Source of the DNA: Nocardioides guangzhouensis
GTDB lineage: Bacteria > Actinomycetota > Actinomycetes > Propionibacteriales > Nocardioidaceae
DNA: 64,000 nt
Direction: 5' to 3'
NCBI RefSeq assembly: GCF_004519545.1
Contig: NZ_SDKM01000024.1
Span: 24,457-88,456 of the forward strand
Shown here: one piece after another, positions 50,540-59,354 of the stretch
How the letters are laid out: the number at the start of each line of letters is the position of its first letter
Numbering within the stretch: position 1 is the first letter of the stretch
The notes under the pieces: model-generated
Seen by the model: the letters and a program-made list of their open reading frames with translations, nothing else
Told to the model about the DNA's origin: nothing
Databases searched by the model: none
Translations under genes and position numbers: made by a program

Positions 50540-51000
50540 AGATCCCCGTCGTGCTGAGCGTCGTTCACGTCGCCATCGACGCCGACGGCGTGCTCGCGGT
50601 CGACGTCGACGGTGTCCCGCGCGATTCCGAACAGGCCAGGACCCGTGGCGACCTTCGCGCCGTGATCGACGAGATCACTTCAGATCTCGGCGCGCCTGTG
50701 CGCGTCGAGGTACGCGAGGCCGACGGCTCGACGTTCACCGACGTCGCGACTCCCCCAGAGTCCTCGGCTCCAGCCGCCGCGGAGCCGTCACCCAGCTCGT
50801 CAAGTCCTGCGCTCGTTCGTGCCGGGTTCCAGCCAGGTGAGGAGGTCGCGCTGGCGTACGTCGTCGTACGCCAGAACGCCGATGCCGAAGGCAAAGCTTC
50901 ACTCAACCTCCCGCCCGCGCTGCTCGCAGCAACCCGCGGCGGGCTCGTGCTCCTCGGGATGAGTTCACGCACGGTCACCCCGTTCGAGGCGCCGGCATGA
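50536..51000 (+). CDS. Unknown 154-aa protein between ArdC and coupling protein
   Basis: Small soluble protein: an N-terminal alpha/beta part (VVLSVVHVAIDADGVLAVDV; RGDLRAVIDEITSDLGAPVR), an Ala/Pro/Ser linker near 75-95, and a C-terminal strand-rich part (EEVALAYVVVRQNADAEGKA). No known domain recognised. It overlaps both neighbours by four bases, implying obligate co-expression with the transfer machinery. Confidence 0.72.
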   Translation: MKIPVVLSVVHVAIDADGVLAVDVDGVPRDSEQARTRGDLRAVIDEITSDLGAPVRVEVREADGSTFTDVATPPESSAPAAAEPSPSSSSPALVRAGFQPGEEVALAYVVVRQNADAEGKASLNLPPALLAATRGGLVLLGMSSRTVTPFEAPA

Positions 51001-52712
51001 TCCCCGCAGCACGTGGCGCGAACGACGAGCTCGTGAACCTGACACTCATCGGGATGGTGGCGGCGTGCACTCTGGCGCTGGTGCTCCGCACCGCAGCCAC
51101 GGCCGCCGCGGTCGCAACGGGCGCGACGACGCCCGAAGGCGGAATCGCGAGCGGACTGCGGGTCCTGACCGATCCTGGCCGGCCGGCGCGAGCCTTCGAG
51201 GCGCCCGGGTTGTCAGCGATCGCGTACTGGTGCGTGGTGACGCTGTTCCTCGTCGTCCTCGCAGCGTTGGTCTGGTGCGTGTGGCGAGTGGTCGCTCGGC
51301 TGCGGCACCGGGCTGCTCGAGATCCCCACCGCATCCAAGGCACGGCAACCGCCCGGGACATCGACACGACCGCGTCGAAGAAGGCTCTGGTACGACGCGC
51401 CGCCACCCTCCGTCCGTCGATCCGCCATCCCCGCGCGAACGACGTCGGCTACCTGATCGGGCGCAGTTGTGGCCGCGAGATCTGGGCGTCGGTTGAGGAC
51501 TCGATTCTCGTGATCGGTCCGCCACGCTCTGGCAAGGGCCTGCACCTCGTCATCAATGCCATCCTCGACGCGCCCGGTGCCGTCGTCACCACCTCCACGC
51601 GGCCGGACAACATCGCCGCCACTTTCGCCGCACGGAAGAACCGCGGGCCGGTCGCCGTCTTCGACCCGCAGCACCTCACCGCGGGGCTGCCCGCAGCCGA
51701 CGGCTGCGGCGTCCGATGGTCGCCGATCCGCGGCTGCGAACAGCCCTTGACCGCGATGATCCGCGCTTCAGGACTGGCGTCGTCGACGGGACTCTCCACC
51801 GGCGGGACGGAGTCCGGCGGCTTCTGGGAAGGCAAGGCCCGCTCCGCACTCCAAGGGCTCCTCCATGCGGCAGCGCTGGAGCAGCTTCCGACTCGGGCCC
51901 TCTTCGAGTGGTCACTGTCCGCGTCTGCCGCAACCGACGCCGTCGGCATCCTCGCCAGTCACCCGCAAGCCGCTGCGGGATGGTCGGACTCGCTCGAAGG
52001 CATGATCACCTCTGATCCGCGCACACGTGACTCCATCTGGATGGCCGTCGCTCAAGCCCTTTCCTGCCTCGCCGACCCTGCCGTGCTCGACGCCGTCAGC
52101 CCGGAGGCCGGCGAGGCGTTCGACCCGCGCGACTTCCTCACCAAGAACGGCACGCTGTACCTGCTCGCCACCGGTGCTGGCGCGGGTGCCGCGTGGCCGC
52201 TCGTCGCCGCGTTCTTGGAAGACCTCACCGAGGTCGCCCGTCACCTTGCCGCCGCCTCACCCGGCTCACGCCTGGACCCTCCCGTGCTCATGGCGCTCGA
52301 CGAGATCGGCAACCTCGCGCCGCTCCCCTCGCTTCCGGTGCTGATGGCGGAGGGCGGCGGGACCGGGATCACGACGATGCCCGTTCTGCAGTCGCTGGCG
52401 CAGGCGCGCAGCAAGTGGGGCGACCATGCGGCCAGCACGATCTGGGACGCGAGCATCGTCAAGGTCATCCTCGGCGGTGCGTCAGCCTCGAAGGATCTCC
52501 AGGAGCTCTCGGTCCTCATCGGGGAACGCGACGAACGCACCGACACGGTGAGCATCGGCGACTACGGACAACGCTCGCTCCAGCGATCGAGTCGGCGGGT
52601 CGCTGTGATGCCACCGGAGCGGATCCGGACGCTTCCGTTCGGGACCGGCCTCGTGCTTCTCCGAAGCGCCCCACCGATCGTCACCGACCTCCGACGCTGG
52701 ACGTCCCGGTAG
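50997..52712 (+). CDS. Type IV coupling protein (VirD4/TraG family)
   Basis: 571-residue coupling protein that would deliver the relaxase-DNA complex to the channel. Two N-terminal membrane helices lie at about 16-45 and 78-105 (AIAYWCVVTLFLVVLAALVW). Walker A SILVIGPPRSGKGLHLVINA is near residue 170, PGAVVTTSTRPDNIAATFAA follows, Walker B VLMALDEIGNLAPLPSLPVL near 430, then TGITTMPVLQSLAQARSKWG and the late STLVLGGxx-like IVKVILGGASASKDLQ. Last plus-strand gene before an inverted cargo gene; the two stops face each other with a 13-bp gap. Confidence 0.92.
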   Translation: MIPAARGANDELVNLTLIGMVAACTLALVLRTAATAAAVATGATTPEGGIASGLRVLTDPGRPARAFEAPGLSAIAYWCVVTLFLVVLAALVWCVWRVVARLRHRAARDPHRIQGTATARDIDTTASKKALVRRAATLRPSIRHPRANDVGYLIGRSCGREIWASVEDSILVIGPPRSGKGLHLVINAILDAPGAVVTTSTRPDNIAATFAARKNRGPVAVFDPQHLTAGLPAADGCGVRWSPIRGCEQPLTAMIRASGLASSTGLSTGGTESGGFWEGKARSALQGLLHAAALEQLPTRALFEWSLSASAATDAVGILASHPQAAAGWSDSLEGMITSDPRTRDSIWMAVAQALSCLADPAVLDAVSPEAGEAFDPRDFLTKNGTLYLLATGAGAGAAWPLVAAFLEDLTEVARHLAAASPGSRLDPPVLMALDEIGNLAPLPSLPVLMAEGGGTGITTMPVLQSLAQARSKWGDHAASTIWDASIVKVILGGASASKDLQELSVLIGERDERTDTVSIGDYGQRSLQRSSRRVAVMPPERIRTLPFGTGLVLLRSAPPIVTDLRRWTSR

Positions 52713-52725
52713 CCAGCACCGGACC

Positions 52726-54219
52726 CTACGCGTCGGAACTTCGATCCATCAATCCGAGCGCATCCGCCAACGCTGAGTACTTGCTTAGGTGGGTTTCCAG
52801 TTCAGCCTGAGCTGCGGCGCCACCCACGCTTGCGCTTCGGATCCAGGTTTCGTGGAGGCCCATCTGGCTCCGATACTTCGCGGGCGCGTGGCTCAGTGCC
52901 TCTTCGCTCGGCGTTCCGTAACCCAGGTTCCGCACGTGGGCGGCGCGCATGTGCGGCTTCGGCGGGCTGTGGTGACCCAGTGCCACGCCCGCGCGCTGCG
53001 TGCCGTATGCCGGAGTCGGCTTGTAGGTGATTCCCTGGGCCTTCGATCCGCCCGCGGCACGCTTCACCGTTGGGGTGCCACCCGGGGAAGCTCGAAGGCT
53101 AATGGAAACGTCGACGTACCACCCAAGGGCGTACGCGAGGGCCTGCGTCATGCCTGGCTCATCGAGTCCCCAGCCGATGAAGTCGGTCGTGTCGAAGGCA
53201 ACTAACTGCCCCCGGCCGCCACGTCCAACCCACGCATAGGCGTAATCGTCATCCTGGGTGAGTAGGACCTGCGCCCCGCTCGGATCGCCACCGAACCAGG
53301 TGGGCCAATCGGTCCACTTGGTTAGCGCACTCGCTTGGCCCACCGCGATGTTCCGCATGTACTCGGTGACGTCTCGAGAGTCTTCGTGAACAAAGGGTGT
53401 CGTGCCGGGAGCGGCGAACTTCAGACCGCGGGCCCTGGCAGCATCGAGGAGCTGAACCAGTGCTGGCGAGGTCGCCTCGTCGAGAAGCGGAAGCAGCCAC
53501 GGCGCGGCCTGATGGCGCCAGCCTGCGGGCGCGCCAACCCATCTTTGTGAACCCAAATCGAGTCCGGTCGTCGATAGGCCGGACATGGCGTACGCAGCTA
53601 CCAGAAGCCGGTCGGTCGCCTTCTGTGTAGCTGAGGCCCTCCTCGGCCCCATGAAAGTATTCGAGAGTGCCTCGGTAAGCCCATGGGCCGAGAGGCCTGC
53701 ATCGTTGCTATCCAGTCGTGACGCCAGCAATGCCGCACACACTGCTTGGCTGGGACGATCACCTGTCTTAACAGCCTTGCGAGCCAGCCTGCCAAGCGCC
53801 TTCGGCCCCCCTGAGCGTTTGACAGTTGTCGGGCTGACGGTCGCTCCGGAGGCCCCGGTGTCCTGGGTGCTCCCGGCCAGCATCGTGGTCAATGCCCACT
53901 GCTGTGCTCCTGACATCTTGACGCCGGCTAGGTATCCCAGCGCCGATTTTGAGACTCCGGAATCCTCGCCAAGCGCTGCACCCACCCTGACGGACGCATC
54001 TGCTCTGGCCTTCCCGAATCCGAACTCGGCACGGAGCAACGTCCGGGCGTCCGACGCGGCTGCGGTACAGGCAACTGCAGCGATGCCGAGCAGCACTGAC
54101 GGGCTTGCCAGGCTTCGCGCTTCCGCCCGCCACTGGGCCGCCGCAAGTGATGAAGTGTGTGGCTTCTGGAGCGTCTCGGGTGACCACTCCGAGCCGTCAA
54201 GTCTGATCGTCCTCGGCAT
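52726..54219 (-). CDS. Unknown 497-aa inverted cargo protein
   Basis: Single gene placed backwards between the coupling protein and SSB. The N-terminal ~250 residues are Ala-rich and helical with repeated short motifs (SVLLGIAAVACTAAASDART; AGVKMSGAQQWALTTMLAGS). Near 270-360 are WTDWPTWFGGDPSGAQVLLT and DDDYAYAWVGRGGRGQLVAF. The C-terminus has RAAHVRNLGYGTPSE and HETWIRSASVGG, which recalls the GHWRxQxYG...WIxPxxVG pattern at the end of a widespread family of unknown function. TAGATT six bases before the ATG suggests a leaderless transcript. Isolated inversion in a conserved operon marks it as cargo. Confidence 0.75.
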   Translation of the reverse strand: MPRTIRLDGSEWSPETLQKPHTSSLAAAQWRAEARSLASPSVLLGIAAVACTAAASDARTLLRAEFGFGKARADASVRVGAALGEDSGVSKSALGYLAGVKMSGAQQWALTTMLAGSTQDTGASGATVSPTTVKRSGGPKALGRLARKAVKTGDRPSQAVCAALLASRLDSNDAGLSAHGLTEALSNTFMGPRRASATQKATDRLLVAAYAMSGLSTTGLDLGSQRWVGAPAGWRHQAAPWLLPLLDEATSPALVQLLDAARARGLKFAAPGTTPFVHEDSRDVTEYMRNIAVGQASALTKWTDWPTWFGGDPSGAQVLLTQDDDYAYAWVGRGGRGQLVAFDTTDFIGWGLDEPGMTQALAYALGWYVDVSISLRASPGGTPTVKRAAGGSKAQGITYKPTPAYGTQRAGVALGHHSPPKPHMRAAHVRNLGYGTPSEEALSHAPAKYRSQMGLHETWIRSASVGGAAAQAELETHLSKYSALADALGLMDRSSDA

Positions 54220-54383
54220 CGCCGCAATCTACTCACACTTCGTGACCGCAATCGACGATCACGGTCCACGCGTGCGAGACGCGGTCGCGAATGTAGCTCC
54301 GGAAACCCAGTGCCTTGTCCTCGACCGCGCACCTTGCTGCTGACCGCAGCTCGCACGATGGGCTGCCAGACTCAGGAGGCAGG

Positions 54384-54797
54384 ATGTCCATTCCGACCCA
54401 GATGAGCCTCGTCGGCTTCGTCGCATCAGCGCCGGAACTCCACTTCACCAAGCAGGGCGCCGAGTGCTGCCGCATGCGCGTCGGCGTAGAGCAGTGGCGC
54501 AAGGAGGTCGATGGCAGCTTCACGAAGCTCGACCCGACCTTCCACGACATGGTGGCGTTCGAGAGCACCGCCCGCGAGACCTACGCCCGCTTCCGCAAAG
54601 GCGACTCGTTCCTCGCGAGCGGCTACGTCCACGAGTACGAGGTCGACGGCCGCGGGGGCAGCGTCGTCAAGGAAGAATTCGTCGCCCGCAAGATCGGCCA
54701 CAACGCCAACAAGACCGACTACGTCGTTCAGCGCGGACGCCACGCCGTCGACCGGCCGTTGACCGCTGTGCCGCAGCCACCCGCCATCGGCCTCTGA
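54384..54797 (+). CDS. ssb: Single-stranded DNA-binding protein
   Basis: 137-residue OB-fold SSB. Motifs: MSLVGFVASAPELHFTKQGA at the start, RMRVGVEQWRKEVDGSFTKL, HDMVAFESTARETYARFRKG and DSFLASGYVHEYEVDGRGGS. The usual acidic C-terminal tip of chromosomal SSBs is missing, as is typical of plasmid-type forms. ATG 54384 has AGGAGGCAGG directly upstream and starts the OB fold; a longer frame from 54315 adds only unrelated residues. It likely coats transferred strands. Confidence 0.87.
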   Translation: MSIPTQMSLVGFVASAPELHFTKQGAECCRMRVGVEQWRKEVDGSFTKLDPTFHDMVAFESTARETYARFRKGDSFLASGYVHEYEVDGRGGSVVKEEFVARKIGHNANKTDYVVQRGRHAVDRPLTAVPQPPAIGL

Positions 54798-54803
54798 CCG
54801 GAC

Positions 54804-55346
54804 GTGGCGATGAGTGCGTTCCCGGACGAGCCCGACGACGGTGACGCCTACCGCAGCGTGACCGACCTGCTCGAACTCCCTCCGGCCCCAATCAACTGGA
54901 ACCTCCTCGACGCCGAGCAGGCCGAGATCGAGTGGCATGACCTCGACCACTGGGTTAAGTGGCTCAAAAGCACATTCGGCCTCCCGCCCAACATCGTGCC
55001 GCCGTACTGGCACCGCCACGACGAGCTCGTCTGGGAACTCTCCGCGCTCCACACCCACTGGCTGAGCTGCTACCACGAGTCAGCATCACCATCGGCTCCC
55101 ATGGCATGGATGCGCGACTTCTCCGACGCTCGCTACCGCCTGCGGGACTGGGTCTCGATCTGCGGCACACGGCTCGATCGCGACCGTCCCACACGGCAGA
55201 CGACATGGCCAGGCGAGTCAGCGCCCCAGGCAGGCATCGAGATCGAGATCCGGAACCGGGACGAAGACTTCGCGGCATTCGTCCGCGAGGACGTGCTCCG
55301 CAGGCGCCGGATCGCGGCGATCGCCAACCAACAACTCATCGGCTGA
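54804..55346 (+). CDS. Unknown 180-aa Trp-rich protein
   Basis: Soluble protein rich in Trp, Asp and His in its middle (HDLDHWVKWLKSTFGLPPNI; YWHRHDELVWELSALHTHWL; SCYHESASPSAPMAWMRDFS) with a basic C-terminus. No motif recognised. It starts at GTG 54804 or ATG 54810, six bases after ssb, and probably belongs to the element's conserved core near the integration genes. Confidence 0.7.
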   Translation: MAMSAFPDEPDDGDAYRSVTDLLELPPAPINWNLLDAEQAEIEWHDLDHWVKWLKSTFGLPPNIVPPYWHRHDELVWELSALHTHWLSCYHESASPSAPMAWMRDFSDARYRLRDWVSICGTRLDRDRPTRQTTWPGESAPQAGIEIEIRNRDEDFAAFVREDVLRRRRIAAIANQQLIG

Positions 55347-55464
55347 GTCCAGGAGCAGGCCATGGCCAGCTCGTGCGCGGACTCATCCACAGAAGTCCGA
55401 GCAAGCGAACGCCAGCCACGACTGCCCGCTCAGAGTCGGTATCCGACCCACTGAAGGAGGGACG

Positions 55465-55764
55465 ATGCTTCTCCCCCACGCACAGACGCTCGCTCAAGCG
55501 AGGTCCTACGTAGCGGCGCTCGCCGACCGAGCTCTGACACTCGACGCATCCTCCGCCTACGAGCGAGCGCTGCTCGCACTCGACCGGGTCCACGGCGACG
55601 AGTGCCCCGCACTCGACACCGAGGACCTCACCGACGACCGGGACATCCTGCTTGCCGTCGCGAGCAACGCCATCGAAGAGCTCGAGAGCTACGGCATTGA
55701 CCCGCTGTCGGTAGAGCTGATCCTCGCGATGCTCGTCGACGCACACGACCTGGACATCGGCTGA
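55465..55764 (+). CDS. Unknown 99-aa protein
   Basis: Small acidic helical protein (LAQARSYVAALADRALTLDA; ILLAVASNAIEELESYGIDP) with no recognised domain. The ATG has GAAGGAGGGACG upstream, one of the best ribosome sites in the region. Just before it lies a short palindrome GTCGG-TAT-CCGAC (55435-55447) that may be an operator. It shares a TGATG overlap with the next gene, so it heads the operon leading to xis and int. Confidence 0.72.
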   Translation: MLLPHAQTLAQARSYVAALADRALTLDASSAYERALLALDRVHGDECPALDTEDLTDDRDILLAVASNAIEELESYGIDPLSVELILAMLVDAHDLDIG

Positions 55765-57074
55765 TGTACGGCGAGAACGGCGCGCAGATGCGCACGGAGT
55801 TGGCAGCGCTCCTCCGTCAGCACCGGGTGATGCACCGCCTCGCCGCGGACTCATCCACCGAGCGGGCTGAGGTCGGGCAACAGATCCTTCGCTTCCGACG
55901 CACGCTCGTCACCTGGTGCGCGCAAGCCATCCGTGTGGCACAGCCGCTCACCTTCCCGAACATTCCGCAGAAGCCGGCAGACCCCTTCCGCGCGACGAAC
56001 GAGCACGGCGCAGCAATTAGCGAACTGGCCCGCGCCCTCGAACTCGCTCACGACCAGGCAATGACGCCGGCCGCGTCCAGTGCCGAGCTCGCGACGCCGA
56101 GCTTGAACGACGTCGTCGAACACTGGCGCGTGGCAGCACGGTGTGCGGCACTCGCCGAGCACGACACTGCACCCGACCTGGCCGTTCACCTCACGGCAGC
56201 CCAGGCCCGAACCATCGCAGGCGACGTCGCGGCGATCAGCCAAGCACTGGTCGTGCTGGATCGTCGTTACCGAAACACACCCGACTGGGAGTCGCTCGCC
56301 GGCTGCGATCGACTCGGATGGGCGGCACTCGCTACGGCGCTCGACGTCAGCCTCGGTCAGCCCGACTACAGCGTCGACCAGACCGGCTGGCGGCCGCGGA
56401 CCAAGCCGATACGTGGACCGGCCAAGCCGGGAGTCCTCGGAGTGCTCCAGGCCGAGCACAACCTCCTGGTCCGACTGAAGTCGATCCCGAACGCCATGAA
56501 CCTGCGCCTGATCGTCGACTCTCAGCGCCTGCTCACCTCGCAACTCATTCCATATGCGGAGCGGGTCGATCCCGAGCTGGCCGAGCAGTGGCAAGCCCGC
56601 GCCGCGACGTACTCGCGGATCCAGCGCGAGCTCCGCAACGTCGGAGGAAGGCTCGGCGATGGGGCCGTCGCCACAGCAGAGGCTGCGAACGCGGTCAGCC
56701 GAATGAAGGCATTGCCAGCCGACACCGTGATCGAGCCGCGGATGCTCGGTGGCTTCCAGACTCTCTTCCGCCGCATCGACGAACGCATCAGCGATGTCCT
56801 CGAGGCCGGAGTCGAGCGTGGGGCATTCGTTCAGCGCGTGACCGTCCCTCGGCTGGTGAGCGGCGAGGGACGGCTGGTCCACCCGGTTCGCGAGCGGTTC
56901 GTGCCAGTCGCCCGCACCACCGACCTCGCGGTCATCAGAACCGCTCGCGAGCATCTGCGGCCCCGGGCAGAGCGGGCCGTGGCGTCGCCTGGCGCGAGCC
57001 GGGTCGACCTACATGCCGCCTTGATCCACCGTCCGCCCGAGAAGGGAGCACAGTTCGATGTCCCAGGTCTCTAG
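55764..57074 (+). CDS. Unknown 436-aa helical protein upstream of xis
   Basis: Largely helical soluble protein without an identified domain. Segments: MRTELAALLRQHRVMHRLAA, AISELARALELAHDQAMTPA, and a Pro/Arg-rich middle (GWRPRTKPIRGPAKPGVLGV) followed by helices (LRLIVDSQRLLTSQLIPYAE) and a basic tail. Coupled to the 99-aa gene by a one-base overlap and to xis by 17 bases. Its constant company with integration genes suggests a maintenance or regulatory role in the element, but nothing in sequence proves it. Confidence 0.75.
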   Translation: MYGENGAQMRTELAALLRQHRVMHRLAADSSTERAEVGQQILRFRRTLVTWCAQAIRVAQPLTFPNIPQKPADPFRATNEHGAAISELARALELAHDQAMTPAASSAELATPSLNDVVEHWRVAARCAALAEHDTAPDLAVHLTAAQARTIAGDVAAISQALVVLDRRYRNTPDWESLAGCDRLGWAALATALDVSLGQPDYSVDQTGWRPRTKPIRGPAKPGVLGVLQAEHNLLVRLKSIPNAMNLRLIVDSQRLLTSQLIPYAERVDPELAEQWQARAATYSRIQRELRNVGGRLGDGAVATAEAANAVSRMKALPADTVIEPRMLGGFQTLFRRIDERISDVLEAGVERGAFVQRVTVPRLVSGEGRLVHPVRERFVPVARTTDLAVIRTAREHLRPRAERAVASPGASRVDLHAALIHRPPEKGAQFDVPGL

Positions 57075-57297
57075 CACGAAGGCGACCGTTCCCCGCCCAA
57101 GGCTGAACTTAGAGCGTCTGCTCTCCGCCGACGAAGTAGCCGAGTTCCTCGGCATTCCGGTCGCCACGCTCTACCAGTGGCGCCACAAGGGCTGCGGCCC
57201 TGAGGCGTATCGCGTCGGCCGGCACCTTCGGTACGAGCCGACGGCCGTGCGCGCATGGCTCGATGAACATCTGGCGGATCGCCATGGCCCACGTTGA
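57058..57297 (+). CDS. xis: Excisionase-like MerR-type helix-turn-helix protein
   Basis: 79-residue DNA-binding protein of the HTH_17/excisionase kind: LLSADEVAEFLGIPVATLYQ, WRHKGCGPEAYRVGRHLRYE, then AVRAWLDEHLADRHGPR. This is the usual winged-helix preceding tyrosine integrases in actinobacterial elements, directing excision. Overlaps the 436-aa gene by 17 bases and the integrase by 14. Confidence 0.87.
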   Translation: MSQVSSTKATVPRPRLNLERLLSADEVAEFLGIPVATLYQWRHKGCGPEAYRVGRHLRYEPTAVRAWLDEHLADRHGPR

Positions 57298-58513
57298 AAG
57301 GCGTGAGCGTCGGGGCAAGAACGGCCAGGTCCTCAGGTCGTACCGCGTCCGCTGGCGTGGTCCGGATGGCAAGGAGCGCAACAAGAGCTTCAAGCGCAAA
57401 GTCGACGCGGACCGCTTCGCCGCCACGGTGTCAGCCGATCTCGTGCGGGGGCAGTACGTCGACCCTGACGCGGGCAAGATCCTCTTCGAGACTTACGCCC
57501 GGAAGTGGCTCGAGGCCCAAACCTTCGATGAAGGCACCCACGTCGCCGTCGAGCTGAGGTTCCGCCTGCACGCGTTTCCGGTGCTCGGGAATCGGAACCT
57601 GAATGACATCCAGCCTTCGACAATCCAAGGCTGGCTTCGCACGCTCACGGATCTCGCGCCGTCCTACAGACAGATCATCTTCGCGAACGTGTCGACGGTC
57701 TTCACCGCGGCCGTCGACGACGCCTTGATCGTCGCGAACCCGTGCCGAGCACGGTCCGTGCGTCGCCCGAAGCGCGGGCACCACAAGGTCGTGCCCTGGA
57801 CCCGGGACCGGGTGCTGGCCGTCCGTGACGAGTTGCCTCCGCGCTACCAACTCATGGTCTGGCTCGGTGCCGGACTCGGTATGCGGCAGGGCGAGATCTT
57901 CGGGCTCTCCCCCGAGGACATCGACATCGAACGCGGCGAGGTGCACGTTCGGCGCCAGGTCAAGCTGGTCGGTAATAGGCAGATGTTCGGCCTGCCGAAG
58001 GGACGGAAGGTCCGAGACATTCCGCTGCCCGACGCGGTCTTGGAGGCAATCAACGCGCACATGACCGCCTATCCGCCGATCGAGGTGACCCTCCCGTGGG
58101 ACAGGACGGATGGGAAGCCCACGACCTTCTCGTTGCTCCTGTACAGCCGCGAGAAGAAGGCGCTGGGCCGGAACTACATCAACACGTTCATCTGGAAGCC
58201 GGCGCTGAAGCGAGCAGGGGTGCCGGTAACACGCGAGAACGGCAGCCACGCGCTCCGACATTTCTACGCCAGCACAGCGCTCCATGAAGGTGAGTCGATC
58301 AAAGCCCTGAGTGAGTACCTCGGTCACGCCGACCCGGGCTTCACCTTGCGCACCTACACCCACCTCGTCGAGGACAGTGCCGAGCGCACCAAGCGAGCCG
58401 TCGATGCGGTGTTCGGGCACCAGGGCCCGGAGCCGGACCCAGACGACGCAGAATCGGACGAAGACCTCGTGAACGATGTTGAGCCCGACGAGGACGACGA
58501 CGATGACTTCTAA
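57284..58513 (+). CDS. int: Tyrosine site-specific integrase
   Basis: 409-residue phage-type integrase. The N-terminal arm-binding domain (RRGKNGQVLRSYRVRWRGPD) and SAM-like core-binding domain (YVDPDAGKILFETYARKWLE; LAPSYRQIIFANVSTVFTAA) precede the catalytic domain with the first Arg in GLGMRQGEIFGLSPEDIDIE, HALRHFYASTALHEG (HxxR), LGHADPGFTLRTYTHL (His and nucleophile Tyr). It ends in a strongly acidic tail (DDAESDEDLVNDVEPDEDDD). ATG 57284 is preferred to 57263 because it starts directly at the arm domain. It marks the right end of the integrated element. Confidence 0.93.
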   Translation: MAHVERRERRGKNGQVLRSYRVRWRGPDGKERNKSFKRKVDADRFAATVSADLVRGQYVDPDAGKILFETYARKWLEAQTFDEGTHVAVELRFRLHAFPVLGNRNLNDIQPSTIQGWLRTLTDLAPSYRQIIFANVSTVFTAAVDDALIVANPCRARSVRRPKRGHHKVVPWTRDRVLAVRDELPPRYQLMVWLGAGLGMRQGEIFGLSPEDIDIERGEVHVRRQVKLVGNRQMFGLPKGRKVRDIPLPDAVLEAINAHMTAYPPIEVTLPWDRTDGKPTTFSLLLYSREKKALGRNYINTFIWKPALKRAGVPVTRENGSHALRHFYASTALHEGESIKALSEYLGHADPGFTLRTYTHLVEDSAERTKRAVDAVFGHQGPEPDPDDAESDEDLVNDVEPDEDDDDDF

Positions 58514-58836
58514 AGCACACGGTGGTCGGCTTCATCATCCTGGCGAGAGCCGTGAAAGGGGCAAACTGGGGTCGAACCGCCCTCGCAGGCGCGCGTGCGA
58601 CTCAGTCACCTGCGGCCCCGGCGCGGCCCACGAGCCCTGAATCCCAGAGTTTGCGCAGGTCAGCAGTCATCCCAGGTCAGAACTACGACCTGTAGTCACT
58701 TCTCACGTAGAGCTCGAACCGGGGAACCGACGGTGAGGTCCAGCCACGGAGCGAGAAGTTCGGTCGTGGTAGACCCCTGTGGTTGAGGACCTGTCGCACG
58801 TCTCCAGGGCCACCGGAGTTCTGAGCCGGATTCGGG
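58514..58836. other. 323-bp gap after integrase, presumed attachment region
   Basis: No gene is supported here. It holds a 6-bp inverted repeat CGCAGG (58584-58589) / CCTGCG (58609-58614) surrounding GACTCAGTCA. The attachment site of the element should lie in or near this stretch, but no intact tRNA was found, and the matching copy at the far left end lies outside the window, so no core sequence can be named. Genes to the right are chromosomal in character. Confidence 0.4.
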
Positions 58837-59253
58837 TCAGGCGGGCAGGAGACGGCGGCCCGAGATCTCGTGTGGGGTGATTCGGATGTGGAGCGAGCGC
58901 TGGCCCTCCGCCCATGTGTGCGGGCGGTCTTCGTCTGCCGGCAGGTCGGTCGGGTCGACGTAGGCCGCGGATCCGCGGACCAGGACGCTCCAGCCGGTCT
59001 GGGTGTACTCGTCGAACTCGTCGATCTGAAAGGACGCGGGCGCGGTGCGCAGGCGACTTGCGAGCGTGGAGTGCGGAGAGGTTTGGATCAGGATGGTGCC
59101 CTGGTCGACCGCGTAGTTCACCGGCAGCACGACCGGCCCGAGGTCGTCGCAGTACGCCACCCTTCCAACGTGGTGCTCGGCCAGGAGTTCGAGGCACTCT
59201 GGCTCGCCGAGCTCTTTGAGGTGATTGGGGAACCATCTCTCGTCGTTGGTCAT
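58837..59253 (-). CDS. Pyridoxamine 5'-phosphate oxidase-family (split-barrel flavin-binding) protein
   Basis: 138-residue protein of the FMN- or F420-binding split-barrel superfamily: CLELLAEHHVGRVAYCDDLG, VVLPVNYAVDQGTILIQTSP, LASRLRTAPASFQIDEFDEY and TGWSVLVRGSAAYVDPTDLP are the standard strands. Small single-domain members of this kind are common in actinobacteria, often under hypoxia or stress control, and many have no defined substrate. It is the last gene of the minus-strand nitrate-reductase neighbourhood, 102 bases after the sensor-like gene. A good AAGGGAGGAGC ribosome site precedes ATG 59253. Confidence 0.83.
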   Translation of the reverse strand: MTNDERWFPNHLKELGEPECLELLAEHHVGRVAYCDDLGPVVLPVNYAVDQGTILIQTSPHSTLASRLRTAPASFQIDEFDEYTQTGWSVLVRGSAAYVDPTDLPADEDRPHTWAEGQRSLHIRITPHEISGRRLLPA

Positions 59254-59354
59254 CGCTCCTCCCTTTGCGTCTCCACCAGGGTCGCGCTGAATGTGTCCCG
59301 GGACAACCGTCGAGCCGAGCGCTGCCGGTTGCGTGGGTCAGTTTCGTCTGGACG

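Noticed and set aside
58561..58600. tRNA-like TTCGACC loop on the minus strand
   Set aside because: The flanking bases do not form a T-stem, and no acceptor, D or anticodon arms can be drawn around it.
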